This document shows, piece after piece, positions 17,671 through 26,189 of a DNA stretch of 64,000 nt. Below the pieces are notes generated by a model, which was given only the letters and a program-made list of their open reading frames with translations, did no database searches and was not told the DNA's origin. The stretch is from Desulfuromonadales bacterium. Lineage in GTDB: Bacteria; Desulfobacterota; Desulfuromonadia; Desulfuromonadales; BM103. Positions within the stretch are counted from its first letter, which is position 1. Every line of letters starts with the position of its first letter. The stretch lies in the NCBI GenBank assembly GCA_014860225.1, contig JACZKE010000017.1:16506-80505 (forward strand), read 5' to 3'. The translations under genes were made by a program, and so were the position numbers.

Positions 17671-18386
17671 TCGGCCCTCTGAAATGGCACGAATCGCACC
17701 GGCATCAGGCTGGTGGAGGTCGTGGTTTCTCCTGTTTTCTGCACCAGCATCAGGGTTTGCATGAAGAAGGGCGAGCCGACCGGGACGATCATGAGCCCCC
17801 CGTCCTTGAGCTGCTCGATCAGCGGCGGCGGGACGAATTCAGTCGCGGCAGTAACGATGATCGCATCGAAGGGGGCATGTTCTGCCCAGCCATAATAGCC
17901 GTCAGCCGCCCTCGTCCTGACCGCTGCGTAGCCTAGTTTCCGCAGCCGTTGGGTCGCTGAATCGGCCAGTGCCGGGATGATTTCGATGCTATAGACCTCC
18001 GCCCCGGCAGCCGCCAGAATTGCCGCCTGATAGCCGGAACCGGTGCCGATCTCGAGAATCTTTTTGCCAGGTCCGGGCTGAATGGTCTCGGTCATGTAGG
18101 CAACGATGAACGGCTGGGAGATGGTCTGTCCGTGACCTATCGGCAAGGGGCGGTCATCGTAGGCGGAGGCTGCCTGCACCAGAGGCACGAAGCGGTGTCG
18201 GGGCACCTCGCGCATGGCCGCCAGCGTCACCGGGTCTTTGACGCCCCGCGCCACAATCTGCTCCGTCACCATCGCCAGACGTTCTTTGCTCCGGTCGTTT
18301 CCGGCTGAAACAGCGGTCAATGGCAGCAGAACGATGCAAAGAAAAAGGATGAGGCCTCTGCCTGGTGCACCACACGCTATTCTCAT
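17667..18386 (-). CDS. pcm: Secreted protein-L-isoaspartate O-methyltransferase
   Basis: A 239-residue PCMT. The ATG at 18386 follows GGGAGGTGGAC and opens a Sec signal peptide (about residues 1-29, ending AVSA), so this copy is probably periplasmic, unlike the usual cytoplasmic enzyme. Family blocks are present: DDRPLPIGHGQTISQPFIVA (active-site loop binding the isoaspartate), LEIGTGSGYQAAIL (SAM site), VYSIEIIP, and GGLMIVPVG near the end. It transfers a methyl group from SAM to isoaspartyl residues and so starts their repair. A periplasmic enzyme would need exported SAM, which is unexplained. A membrane spermidine-synthase-like partner is coupled downstream. Confidence 0.9.
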   Translation of the reverse strand: MRIACGAPGRGLILFLCIVLLPLTAVSAGNDRSKERLAMVTEQIVARGVKDPVTLAAMREVPRHRFVPLVQAASAYDDRPLPIGHGQTISQPFIVAYMTETIQPGPGKKILEIGTGSGYQAAILAAAGAEVYSIEIIPALADSATQRLRKLGYAAVRTRAADGYYGWAEHAPFDAIIVTAATEFVPPPLIEQLKDGGLMIVPVGSPFFMQTLMLVQKTGETTTSTSLMPVRFVPFQRAE

Positions 18387-18567
18387 GTCCACCTCCCGAT
18401 CAGGAGTTGATGCTGAGATTATATCAAAAAGGAAATTGTGGGTATCCATGCCAAAATTCTGTCGAAAAGGTCAGAAAAGGCCTGTTTGTGGATATGATTT
18501 ATTTTGATTACAGAGTACTGGCTGTCTCGGTCCGGCCCCGGACTGATGGCCGGAAGCGAAACAGGGA

Positions 18568-20976
18568 TCAGTCGTCTGTCTGGTCCACTTCTTTCTGGAA
18601 ACTCCGCACGATCTCGGTCATCTCAAGCAGACGGCGGTCGACCCGTTCATTGACCGACCCGGCGGGCCAACTGCCATCCTCCTGGCGTTCCCCGGCCGGG
18701 ATGCCGGTAAGGATCTCGATCCCCTGGTCGATGCTAGTGACGCACCAGATCTGGAATTGTCCGTTTTCAACGGCGTTGATGACCTCGGACTTGAGCATCA
18801 GGTTTTTCCGGTTGGCATCGGGGATGATCACCCCCTGCCGGCCGGTCAAACCCTTGGCCTTACAGACCGCATAGAACCCCTCGATCTTCTCGTTGACACC
18901 GCCGATCGGCTGGACCATCCCGTGTTGGTTGACTGAACCGGTTACCGCAACCCCCTGGTCGATCGGCAGGTCGGCAAGGCTGGAGAGCAGGCCGTAGAGT
19001 TCCGTCGATGAAGCGCTGTCCCCCTCGATCCCGCCGTAGGACTGTTCGAAGCAGATCGTCGCCGAGAGAGCCAGGGGCTTGTCCCGGGCGTAGCGCTCGC
19101 CGAAGAAACCGCCGAGGATCATTACCCCTTTGTCGTGAATCGGCCCTGAGAGCTTGGCTTCGCGCTCGATATTGATCACCCCGCCCTTGCCGAGAAAGCT
19201 GCGCACCGTGACCCGGGACGGCTTGCCGAAACTGTAGTCGCCGAGCTGGTAGACTGAGAGTCCGTTGAGCTGCCCGACAACCTTGCCTTCGGTGTCAATC
19301 AGCAGGCTGCCGTCCTCGATCTCCTCCTGAATGCGTTCCTCAAGCTTGTTCGAACGATAGGTGCGCGCCTCGATCGCCAGCTCGACATGCTTGGCCGCGA
19401 CCAGCTCCTGTGCCTCACGTTCGGCGTAAAAAGCGGCTTCGCGAATCAGGTCAGTGATATCCAGAAAACGGGCGGAAAAACGTTGTTGTTCTTCGGTCAG
19501 GCGCGCCGCATATTCGATAGTGCGGGCCACTGCGGTGGGGTCGAAATGCCGTAGCGACTCCTCTGCGCATTTGCTGCCGATGAACAGAGCATACTGTTGG
19601 ATGTTCTCCCAGGTGTTCTTCATCATCTGGTCGAAATCGACCTTAACCTTGAAATACTTACGGAAATCGGGGTCGAGCTGGAACAGCAGGTAGTAAAAGA
19701 GCGGTGTGCCAATCAGGACGATCTTGCAGTCGAGGGGAATCGGCTGTGGTTTAAGCGTGACCGTGGCGATCAGGCGGTACTGCTCGGCCATGTCCTCGAT
19801 CTTCACCTCATGGTTGCGGATGCTGCGTTTGAGCGCTTCGTAGGAGAAAATATTAAGCAAAACCTCGCGACAATCGAGGATCAGGTATCCACCATTGGCC
19901 CGGTGCAGTGCGCCAGCCTTGATCATGTGAAAATTGGTGGTGGCGTTGCCCATCTGTATGATGTGTTCGATGCGGCCGAAGAGATTGAAGTAGGTCGGGT
20001 TGGCCTCGTAGACCACCGGCGCTCCTTCGCACTGGCTGTTGTCGATCAGCAGGTTGACCTGGTAGCGGTCGAAAGCTGGCTCCTGCGGCTGGGGCGTCAG
20101 CCCGGGGATGGCTATCTGGGGCTCCTTCTGTGCCCGCAACTCCTCAATCCTGCCGACGAGGTCCTTTTTGCACTTCTCAAAATGCTCGATGACGCGTTCG
20201 AACTCCCGGTATTTCGGTTCCAACTCCTCGAACAGGTGACCTATGGCGAAGAGCAGTACCGATTTTTCCATGTCGGCAATCTTCTCCCGCATCTCTTCTT
20301 CCAGCCTGCGTACATTCTGCATCACCTCTTTAATGCGTTCATGCAATACAGTGCTGTCTTTCTCGATGCGGGCCTTCTGCTCATGGCTGAGTTTCTCATA
20401 GTCCTCTTGCGACAGAGGTTTCTCGTCCCTGATCGGCACGAGTACCAGGCCGCTGGCCCCAGGCTGCAGGGAGAAACCCTTGGCGTTGGCCGCCTGTTCC
20501 AGCGTCTGAAACAGGTCGTTATGTTTTTTCTGATATTCGGCGACGATACGTTGCTTCTGCTGTTCGTACTCTTTGCTTTCAAAGACCTTCGGGATCTCTT
20601 CGGTCAGACGTTCTACCAGGTGATCAACATCCTTTTTGAACTCCTGTCCCATTCCGGCAGGGAGGCGGACGTACTCGGGACGGGCGCCATCCTCCAGGTC
20701 GTGAACGTAGCACCAGTCATCAGGGACCGGTTGTTTCCCGGCATGGCCGGTGAGGATCTTTTTGATGGTGGAGGTGCGACCGGTGCCGGGTTGGCCGAGG
20801 ATAAAAAGGTTGAAGCCGCTGTCGCGGATGCCGATGCCGAAGTCGATGGCGGCCAGTGCCCGTTCCTGGCCGATGGTCCCCTCCAGAGGTGGCAAATCCC
20901 CGGTGCTGGCGAATTCGAACTGGTTGGTATCGCATCTCCAGCGCAGGGCATCGGGGTTGAGGCGCAGATCATCCAC
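18568..20976 (-). CDS. Lon-family ATP-dependent protease (AAA_32/LonB-like)
   Basis: An 802-residue protease. The ATG at 20976 follows AAAAGGAGTGAATCGTGG. The N-terminal AAA_32 domain has a P-loop GQPGTGRTS (61-69), with Arg where most ATPases have Lys, as is usual in this family. A long coiled insertion follows at about 140-290. The C-terminal Lon proteolytic domain has the catalytic Ser in GDSASS (Ser654) and the Lys in GGVNEKIEG (Lys697), forming the Ser-Lys dyad. It is soluble: I see no membrane segment like that of archaeal LonB. It degrades damaged or regulatory proteins. It sits among PCMT, CBS and other protein-quality genes. Confidence 0.93.
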   Translation of the reverse strand: MDDLRLNPDALRWRCDTNQFEFASTGDLPPLEGTIGQERALAAIDFGIGIRDSGFNLFILGQPGTGRTSTIKKILTGHAGKQPVPDDWCYVHDLEDGARPEYVRLPAGMGQEFKKDVDHLVERLTEEIPKVFESKEYEQQKQRIVAEYQKKHNDLFQTLEQAANAKGFSLQPGASGLVLVPIRDEKPLSQEDYEKLSHEQKARIEKDSTVLHERIKEVMQNVRRLEEEMREKIADMEKSVLLFAIGHLFEELEPKYREFERVIEHFEKCKKDLVGRIEELRAQKEPQIAIPGLTPQPQEPAFDRYQVNLLIDNSQCEGAPVVYEANPTYFNLFGRIEHIIQMGNATTNFHMIKAGALHRANGGYLILDCREVLLNIFSYEALKRSIRNHEVKIEDMAEQYRLIATVTLKPQPIPLDCKIVLIGTPLFYYLLFQLDPDFRKYFKVKVDFDQMMKNTWENIQQYALFIGSKCAEESLRHFDPTAVARTIEYAARLTEEQQRFSARFLDITDLIREAAFYAEREAQELVAAKHVELAIEARTYRSNKLEERIQEEIEDGSLLIDTEGKVVGQLNGLSVYQLGDYSFGKPSRVTVRSFLGKGGVINIEREAKLSGPIHDKGVMILGGFFGERYARDKPLALSATICFEQSYGGIEGDSASSTELYGLLSSLADLPIDQGVAVTGSVNQHGMVQPIGGVNEKIEGFYAVCKAKGLTGRQGVIIPDANRKNLMLKSEVINAVENGQFQIWCVTSIDQGIEILTGIPAGERQEDGSWPAGSVNERVDRRLLEMTEIVRSFQKEVDQTDD

Positions 20977-21214
20977 GATTCACTCCTTTTGAGTCGAGAG
21001 GTTGGTTACACGGAAATTCACTATGCGATGCTATAAGATAAGGATAACGGTTCGAGATGATTCTACAAGTGACGGCTTCGATGCAATTTGGACCTGTCTC
21101 TAAAGACTTCCCCGAAAGACTTAATAAAGGGTATGCTCAACATTGATGCACTCGCAAAAACTCATGGTGTACGAATCAGGTACGTTTCCGTGAAACAAGA
21201 GGATTTCATCCAGG

Positions 21215-21703
21215 ATGAGAGATGACATGACCGACGAAGAACCAATTGTCGAATTGGAAGCCCGCCCCTTCACCCTCTACTATTTGAAGATCGTCCCCTT
21301 GTGGGACGGCGATGCCGAGCACATCGAACTTGGCAGCAACTTGCAGGAGATCATTGACACGATCGTCAGAGAAAAATCCGTAAGAAGCCTGATCGGCAAG
21401 GTCATCAAGCCGATGCGGGTTTGCATGATCGAACAGGAAGACGCCATCTACCTGCTGCGCACGCAAAGAACCTTTTACGCAAGGGAGCGGACCCCGGTCT
21501 GGAATGTGATGGTCCCGGTCTCCAGCATTTTCAGCCGCGAGACGATCCTGAGTTGCATGACCAGGAACGCCGGCGGTAATACTGAGAAGTACAAGAACGT
21601 GTTGTACCACTACCCGCAGGCCGTCGAATTCTACACCAGTTTCAACGACGAGATCCGGCCTGTTGACAATTCTGTTTTCGTCATTGAGCATCAGAGCAGA
21701 TAG
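21215..21703 (+). CDS. Conserved-looking hypothetical protein
   Basis: I do not recognise this 162-residue soluble, acidic protein. There is no signal peptide or membrane segment. The second half has Arg- and Tyr-rich stretches (RTQRTFYARER, EKYKNVLYHYPQ). Two starts compete: ATG 21215 (MRDDM), and ATG 21227, which has AGGATGAGAG upstream and so a better ribosome-binding site. The gene lies between the divergently oriented Lon protease gene and the HTH-Zn-ribbon gene that converges on it, and it is the only + strand gene in that stretch. The frame is long and uninterrupted with sensible composition, but function is unknown. Confidence 0.6.
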   Translation: MRDDMTDEEPIVELEARPFTLYYLKIVPLWDGDAEHIELGSNLQEIIDTIVREKSVRSLIGKVIKPMRVCMIEQEDAIYLLRTQRTFYARERTPVWNVMVPVSSIFSRETILSCMTRNAGGNTEKYKNVLYHYPQAVEFYTSFNDEIRPVDNSVFVIEHQSR

Positions 21704-21761
21704 CTTCGTGGATGAAGCAGGGGCTGATAAGTGTGGTGCCTCCGGACAGGCACAATGCACG

Positions 21762-22079
21762 TTACTCGAGCCGGTAACGTGGCTGGCTGATCGACTGGCT
21801 GCGGCAAAGTGGGCAACGACCCGGTCTTTTCAGGCGATCGCGCTTGGTGAATACAAAGCCACAGCCCCGGCATTCGGCCGGCAGAATGCCGAGTGAGTCT
21901 TCTTCCCGATGCAGGCTCTGGCGGATATGTTCGAGATGGGTGTAGACCTCTCGCTCTGACACACCGACCAGCCCCGAGATCTCCCTGGCAGTCAGCGGAC
22001 TCTGCCGGAGGAGAGCAATCATGCTCTGTCTCAGGGTGCCTTCCCTTTGGTCGGGAATCGGGGCCTGCTTCTGTTTCAT
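21762..22079 (-). CDS. HTH plus zinc-ribbon predicted transcriptional regulator
   Basis: A 105-residue protein with an N-terminal helix-turn-helix (about 14-60: SMIALLRQSPLTAREISGLV, then GVSEREVYTHLEHIRQSL). A C-terminal zinc ribbon has two Cys pairs: CRGC (69-72) and CPLC (88-91). This is the architecture of COG3357, an archaeal and bacterial ArsR-like predicted regulator group. It binds DNA and probably one zinc ion, and its targets are unknown. It is the last gene of a likely operon with the CBS protein (45 bases upstream) and the second PCMT. Confidence 0.82.
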   Translation of the reverse strand: MKQKQAPIPDQREGTLRQSMIALLRQSPLTAREISGLVGVSEREVYTHLEHIRQSLHREEDSLGILPAECRGCGFVFTKRDRLKRPGRCPLCRSQSISQPRYRLE

Positions 22080-22124
22080 CGCTTGCTCGCAGTCATTCTT
22101 CAGACGGTTTGCAATTCGTCAGCC

Positions 22125-22574
22125 TCATTGCCGTCTTTTCCGTTCTCCGACCAGCTGGTTGCCGACCAGACGGACCAGACCAGTTAACTGTTCGGCCATC
22201 AATTCCATCAGATCGTCCACTGTGACTATGCCGACCAGCACACCTTCAGCGTCCACCACGGGCAGGCGGCGCACCCCGCGACTGCTCATTTTTTCAATGG
22301 TTTCCTGCAGGCCGTCCTGCTCTTTGACGCTGAGCAACTCGTAGCTCATGGCATCTCCGACCGAGACTTTGTTCAACTCTATCTCTTCTGCCAACAGCTC
22401 AACCACGATATCCCGGTCGGTGAGGATGCCGACCGGTACCGGCCGGCCATTGCGGCTGTCGGTCACAACCAGATCTCCGACATGCTCAGTACGCATCAGT
22501 TTGGCCGCCTCAAGGATGGTTGTTTCACGATCGACAATAACGACTTCGCGATTACAGAATTCACTGACCAGCAT
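22125..22574 (-). CDS. CBS-domain pair protein
   Basis: A 149-residue soluble protein of two tandem CBS domains (about 8-60 and 72-125), the Bateman module that binds adenosine nucleotides or SAM. Typical CBS strand-helix units are visible: VGDLVVTDSRNGRPVPVGILTDRDIV and VRRLPVVDAEGVLVGIVTVDDL. It has no catalytic partner domain, so it probably acts as a stand-alone sensor. The gene has AAGGAGGAAACC before ATG and lies 35 bases after the PCMT stop. In an operon with a SAM-dependent PCMT, a SAM- or ATP-sensing role is plausible but untested. Confidence 0.88.
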   Translation of the reverse strand: MLVSEFCNREVVIVDRETTILEAAKLMRTEHVGDLVVTDSRNGRPVPVGILTDRDIVVELLAEEIELNKVSVGDAMSYELLSVKEQDGLQETIEKMSSRGVRRLPVVDAEGVLVGIVTVDDLMELMAEQLTGLVRLVGNQLVGERKRRQ

Positions 22575-22609
22575 GGTTTCCTCCTTTGTGAGTCAGGTTC
22601 AGCCGTCAT

Positions 22610-23299
22610 TTAGTGGCTGTTCTTGCTTGCATAAGCGCTGCCGGTCATCGGCACAAAAGCGACATCGAGCACGTTACTGGTATGTAACTTCCCCATCAGG
22701 TCTTTTTCGACCAGTAGCAGCTCCTGCGACATATAAGGTAAACCGACGGGGATGACCAGTCGACCGCCTGGCTTGAGTTGACCGATCAGAGCTTGCGGCA
22801 AATGGGTAGCGGCAGCAGTGATGATGATGCCGTCATAGGGGGCATGTTCGGGCCATCCGGAGTGGCCGTCGCCGGTTCTGACTTCGATGTTGTCGTAGCC
22901 GAGCCGGGATAGCAGCTCTGCCGTCTGAGTGGCCAGCGAGGGAATGATTTCCAGACTGTAGACCTGCTTGACCAGCTGCGACAGGATTGCAGCCTGGTAA
23001 CCTGAGCCAGTACCAATTTCGAGGATGGTCTGCGATGGTTGCGGTTCGAGCAGGTCGGTCATCAGGGCGACGATATAGGGTTGGGAGATGGTTTGCCCCT
23101 CACCGATCGGCAGAGGGCCGTTGTCAAAGGCATAATCGATCAACTCCGGCGGCACAAACGCATCGCGCGGTACCTGCTCCATCGCCTCCATAACCCGGGG
23201 ATCCAGGGCCGCCCTGCCGGTAAACGGTGCGGTAAGCTTGACTTCCCTGCTGATGGTGTGCAGCATCTCTCTGACTCTGTCTGCTCGGGTGACAAACAA
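22610..23299 (-). CDS. pcm: Protein-L-isoaspartate O-methyltransferase (cytoplasmic copy)
   Basis: A second PCMT, with 229 residues if it starts at the TTG at 23299, which has GGGAGG six bases upstream. The ATG at 23353 is further from any ribosome-binding site. The family motifs are intact: NGPLPIGEGQTISQPYIVALM, LEIGTGSGYQAAIL and GGRLVIPVG. Without the extra N-terminal segment there is no signal peptide, so it should be the cytoplasmic repair enzyme for isoaspartyl residues. It is followed within 36 bases by the CBS protein. Together with the secreted copy at 17667, the window holds two PCMTs from different compartments. Confidence 0.88.
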   Translation of the reverse strand: MFVTRADRVREMLHTISREVKLTAPFTGRAALDPRVMEAMEQVPRDAFVPPELIDYAFDNGPLPIGEGQTISQPYIVALMTDLLEPQPSQTILEIGTGSGYQAAILSQLVKQVYSLEIIPSLATQTAELLSRLGYDNIEVRTGDGHSGWPEHAPYDGIIITAAATHLPQALIGQLKPGGRLVIPVGLPYMSQELLLVEKDLMGKLHTSNVLDVAFVPMTGSAYASKNSH

Positions 23300-23582
23300 C
23301 GAACACCTCCCTGAGTTGACTGCGAAAGTGGTTTGCGTAGGCTGTGTCCTCATCTCATTCTATTCTAACAGGTGTTTGAACGCTTGCCCGCAAGGAGATC
23401 CAGGGTAGACAAAACCGGAGGAAGACACACGGAACCGAGTGGGAATTCCCGATTTATTGCCACTCCCTTTACCGGGCCGTCCAATTAAGTTAAATTGTCT
23501 GGTGCCGAGGAAGTTTTTGGCCGGGGTAACGGCACATTACATAGTCGACCGCCACTTCCTGCGCGGTCTCATGGAGGCAGAC

Positions 23583-24233
23583 TTGAAAACGCTATACTTG
23601 CTGATCGTCATACTGTTCTGTTCGATGCCCCTGCACGCCGAGAATGTCTCCATCTTGACGGAACTCGAACAGTTGCAGGAAAAATTATGGTATCTGCAAA
23701 GAGATTTGAAAGAGAACAAGGCTTCGCATGAGAAACAGCAAAAGCAGATCGACTCGCTGGTCTCCGGCAGCGGCAAGGAAAGGCTTCAGTTGCAAGAACG
23801 CCTCGCCGCATCAACTCAGGAAACCGCAACCCTGCAGGAGACGACGAGACAGCTGGAGAACGATCTTGTCAAGTTAGGTGAGGCATTGATTGCTTTAACC
23901 GAAGAGGTCAGGCAGCACAACAGTGCCTTTTCGGATCAGGCAGGAAGGATAGAGACCCTTGAGAAATCAATGGCCGTGTTGCTGGGTGAACGTGCAGCGC
24001 AAAAGACTGACACCGGTCAGGAGCTCAGCACTCTTCGTGCGCAACTTGCCGAGACCCGCTCGCAAATGGACAAGGCCCGCTCCCAGGTTGACGCACTGGA
24101 GCAAGATGTAGTCGGCCAGATTAAACAGCTCGGTTATTGGGGTGCTGGCGTAGCGCTGGTATTTTTCATCGCCCTCACCTTCGTTATCATCTTGTGCAAG
24201 AACAGAGAAAGGCCAAGCCGACGTGATATCTAG
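23583..24233 (+). CDS. Coiled-coil protein with signal peptide and C-terminal membrane anchor
   Basis: No named family is recognised. The TTG at 23583 has GGAGG five bases upstream and opens a signal peptide (MKTLYLLIVILFCSMPLHA), which makes it preferable to ATG codons upstream. It encodes 216 residues: the signal, then a long Gln/Glu/Lys/Leu-rich coiled coil (about 25-180) with heptad-like repeats, then one membrane segment (about 188-210: VALVFFIALTFVIIL) and a short basic tail. It probably spans the periplasm from the inner membrane, as spacer or tether proteins do. Its TAG stop is the first codon of a dispersed repeat. The histidine kinase gene is convergent downstream. Confidence 0.65.
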   Translation: MKTLYLLIVILFCSMPLHAENVSILTELEQLQEKLWYLQRDLKENKASHEKQQKQIDSLVSGSGKERLQLQERLAASTQETATLQETTRQLENDLVKLGEALIALTEEVRQHNSAFSDQAGRIETLEKSMAVLLGERAAQKTDTGQELSTLRAQLAETRSQMDKARSQVDALEQDVVGQIKQLGYWGAGVALVFFIALTFVIILCKNRERPSRRDI

Positions 24234-24248
24234 TTTTCGTCCGGAAAC
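24231..24248 (+). repeat. Dispersed repeat, 18-base left end
   Basis: TAGTTTTCGTCCGGAAAC is identical to the first 18 bases of the copy at 2062. The TAG is the stop codon of the coiled-coil gene. The following bases (GTCCGGAG within 24270) suggest a short hairpin with GTCCGG on both sides. Confidence 0.7.
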
Positions 24249-24316
24249 TTTGTTTGTGCTGTCCGGAGTTTACGGATGGAAACCGGCTGGCTTTATACCA
24301 TGCTGAGTGGTACGGG

Positions 24317-25288
24317 CTATTTGGGCAATGCAACTGTAACGGTCGTACCGACCTTCCTCTGGCTGACAATATCGATCGTCCCATTGTGACTTTCGACAAT
24401 ATTTTTGACGATTGCCATCCCCAGACCGAGGCCACCGACTTCGGATTCCCCCGGTTGGGCACGGAAAAACTTGTCATAGATCTGCCTGAGTTCATCCGTG
24501 GTCATACCGATCCCCTCATCCCTGACGCGGATCAAGACCTGGGTCTCCTGGTTAACTACCGATACCCCGATCACGTCATGGATGTCGTTGGAGTATTTGA
24601 CAGCATTGCTGAGCAGGTTGTCGAGGACCTGGCTGATGCGAATTTCATCATAAAGTAAAACCAGAGGCCCTTCCGGAAGATCGAGCTGGATATTTATGTC
24701 GGGAAATCGAAACCGGTAAACGTTGCATACGTTATTCACCGTCTTTAGCAGATCATGTTCCGTGCTTATGATTTTCAGGTTTTCTCCGGCCTCAAGACGA
24801 TTCACAATCCCGAGATCATCGATAATCCTCTTCAGAGTCTGCGTTTTACTATGGATGACTTCCAGGTACTCTTTTCGCTGATCGGAATTTACGTTATCAA
24901 GCAATATCTCGGTGTATCCCATAATCGCTGTAATGGGGGTGTACATTTCATGGGAGGCAATTGAAATGAAATCACTTTTGAGCTGATCGATTTCTTCAAG
25001 CTGCTCTTGAATTCTTTCTGAGTTGTCAAGCCTGAGAATCGTCTCCCGCATCGGTTTAAAGAACATAAAATAAAGGGTGGGAACAACAAAGAGGGACAGA
25101 AGCGCGGCATCAACAAACCCGACAAAGAAGTTGTTCGGGAGGTCCAGAAAGTAAATCACCAGCATCAACAGCGCTTCAGCAACGAAGATTATGGCAACGG
25201 AAGCAACAAAAAGACCGGCAGGACCGGGTTTGAAGATTGTATCAGAACCATTGACTGGATGCTGACGATCCGGCAGATTCTCCTGCAT
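24317..25288 (-). CDS. Sensor histidine kinase with two membrane segments
   Basis: A 323-residue kinase. The ATG at 25288 follows GGAGGGCACCAC. Two membrane segments (about 26-48 and 57-78) are joined by a loop of only a few residues, so there is no periplasmic sensor domain, and it may sense the membrane or an internal signal. A HisKA domain follows with the phospho-acceptor His113 in ISIASHEMYTP. The ATPase has its N box (LDNLLSNAVKYS), G1 (VRDEGIGM), F box (KFFRA) and G2 (GLGLGMAIVK). It phosphorylates itself and then a response regulator. No typical response regulator adjoins it, so it looks like an orphan kinase. Confidence 0.88.
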   Translation of the reverse strand: MQENLPDRQHPVNGSDTIFKPGPAGLFVASVAIIFVAEALLMLVIYFLDLPNNFFVGFVDAALLSLFVVPTLYFMFFKPMRETILRLDNSERIQEQLEEIDQLKSDFISIASHEMYTPITAIMGYTEILLDNVNSDQRKEYLEVIHSKTQTLKRIIDDLGIVNRLEAGENLKIISTEHDLLKTVNNVCNVYRFRFPDINIQLDLPEGPLVLLYDEIRISQVLDNLLSNAVKYSNDIHDVIGVSVVNQETQVLIRVRDEGIGMTTDELRQIYDKFFRAQPGESEVGGLGLGMAIVKNIVESHNGTIDIVSQRKVGTTVTVALPK

Positions 25289-25424
25289 GTGGTGCCCTCC
25301 ACGACATAGAGTCAAACCAACTTGCGATCTTACTAATGAAAAAAGACACCATATCATGCATAAAAAAACAGAAAAACATAAAACGCTTTAATCTCATGCG
25401 GTTATAAGCCGAAATAACTGTTTT

Positions 25425-25733
25425 TTAATAGGGCACCATGATACAGAGCTCTTCCTCATAGGCGCCGGCTTTTGTCCATTTCGGCTTTTTGGGGGAGTAG
25501 GCGACCATGATACACGGTTCATCATCGTAACTGCAGTTCGGCATATAACCGGACCGGGCAGACTGAACACTGTCGGCTAGTGGCAAGGGAAGTTTAAGAG
25601 GTAGCAGCATGCCTAATAATATGGGCATCGCCCGGTAGCACAGATAAAGATTGCATGGCGGGCAATATGGCAATGCTCTGTTGGTCAGCAGATCTCCACA
25701 ATGTTGGCAGCGGATATGGACAAGTTTAGCCAT
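25425..25733 (-). CDS. Small zinc-ribbon protein with duplicated C-terminal motif
   Basis: I do not recognise this 102-residue protein. The start follows AGGAGAAAGG. The N-terminus carries CxxC (residues 9-12) and a second pair (CPPC at 24-27), a zinc ribbon. A Leu/Pro-rich stretch (about 37-52) may contact membrane or protein. The last third contains two copies of one motif: YDDEPCIMVAY at 69-79 and YEEELCIMVPY at 92-102, separated by a Lys/Pro/Trp-rich linker. The second copy ends the protein. Such C-terminal Cys-containing duplications are uncommon. A modified-peptide precursor or metal-binding role can be imagined but has no support in the neighbours. Confidence 0.55.
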   Translation of the reverse strand: MAKLVHIRCQHCGDLLTNRALPYCPPCNLYLCYRAMPILLGMLLPLKLPLPLADSVQSARSGYMPNCSYDDEPCIMVAYSPKKPKWTKAGAYEEELCIMVPY

Positions 25734-26189
25734 TTATCTTCAGCCTTTCTCCTCCTCTGGTGTTCAATCGGCCTGGAGCAACTTTCGAACCAGGACCGCT
25801 CACGATAATACATTACAAAATCTGTTATATATAAATATTATACATGAATTTCAACATATTACTATTAATTGTCGTAAAGCCCACGACCCAAAACTTTAAC
25901 GCCCCTTAGCGTCCCTTGCTTTCTCTGGAACGCATGGTATTCCTTTAACAGATAAAATTAACACTGAATAAATCATATGAACTGCATACGGTGCATACAT
26001 AAAAGTTGACCATCCGGTTGCTGAATTTTGGGTTATTCCCCCTGAGGTCTTTCATCTCAAAACCACACGCTTTGGTAGCTTCATGTTTAAACAATAATCT
26101 ACTAACGGAATTAACAAATAGATACTAAGTACCTATTAATAAGACACTTTACATGGAACTATTGTTACCAACAAGGTTATGGACATGTT
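25734..26189. other. AT-rich intergenic region with a candidate operator
   Basis: 456 bases with no convincing gene. The right part carries AATAGATACT, one base, AGTACCTATT (26117-26137): 10-base arms with one mismatch, centred 63 bases before the next start. It could be an operator. The Zn-ribbon gene's promoter should lie at about 25745-25840. Confidence 0.45.

Noticed and set aside
19597..21036. 479-codon open frame on the + strand
   Set aside because: Antisense to the Lon-type protease gene, which has all its catalytic motifs. No plausible domain or ribosome-binding site in this frame.
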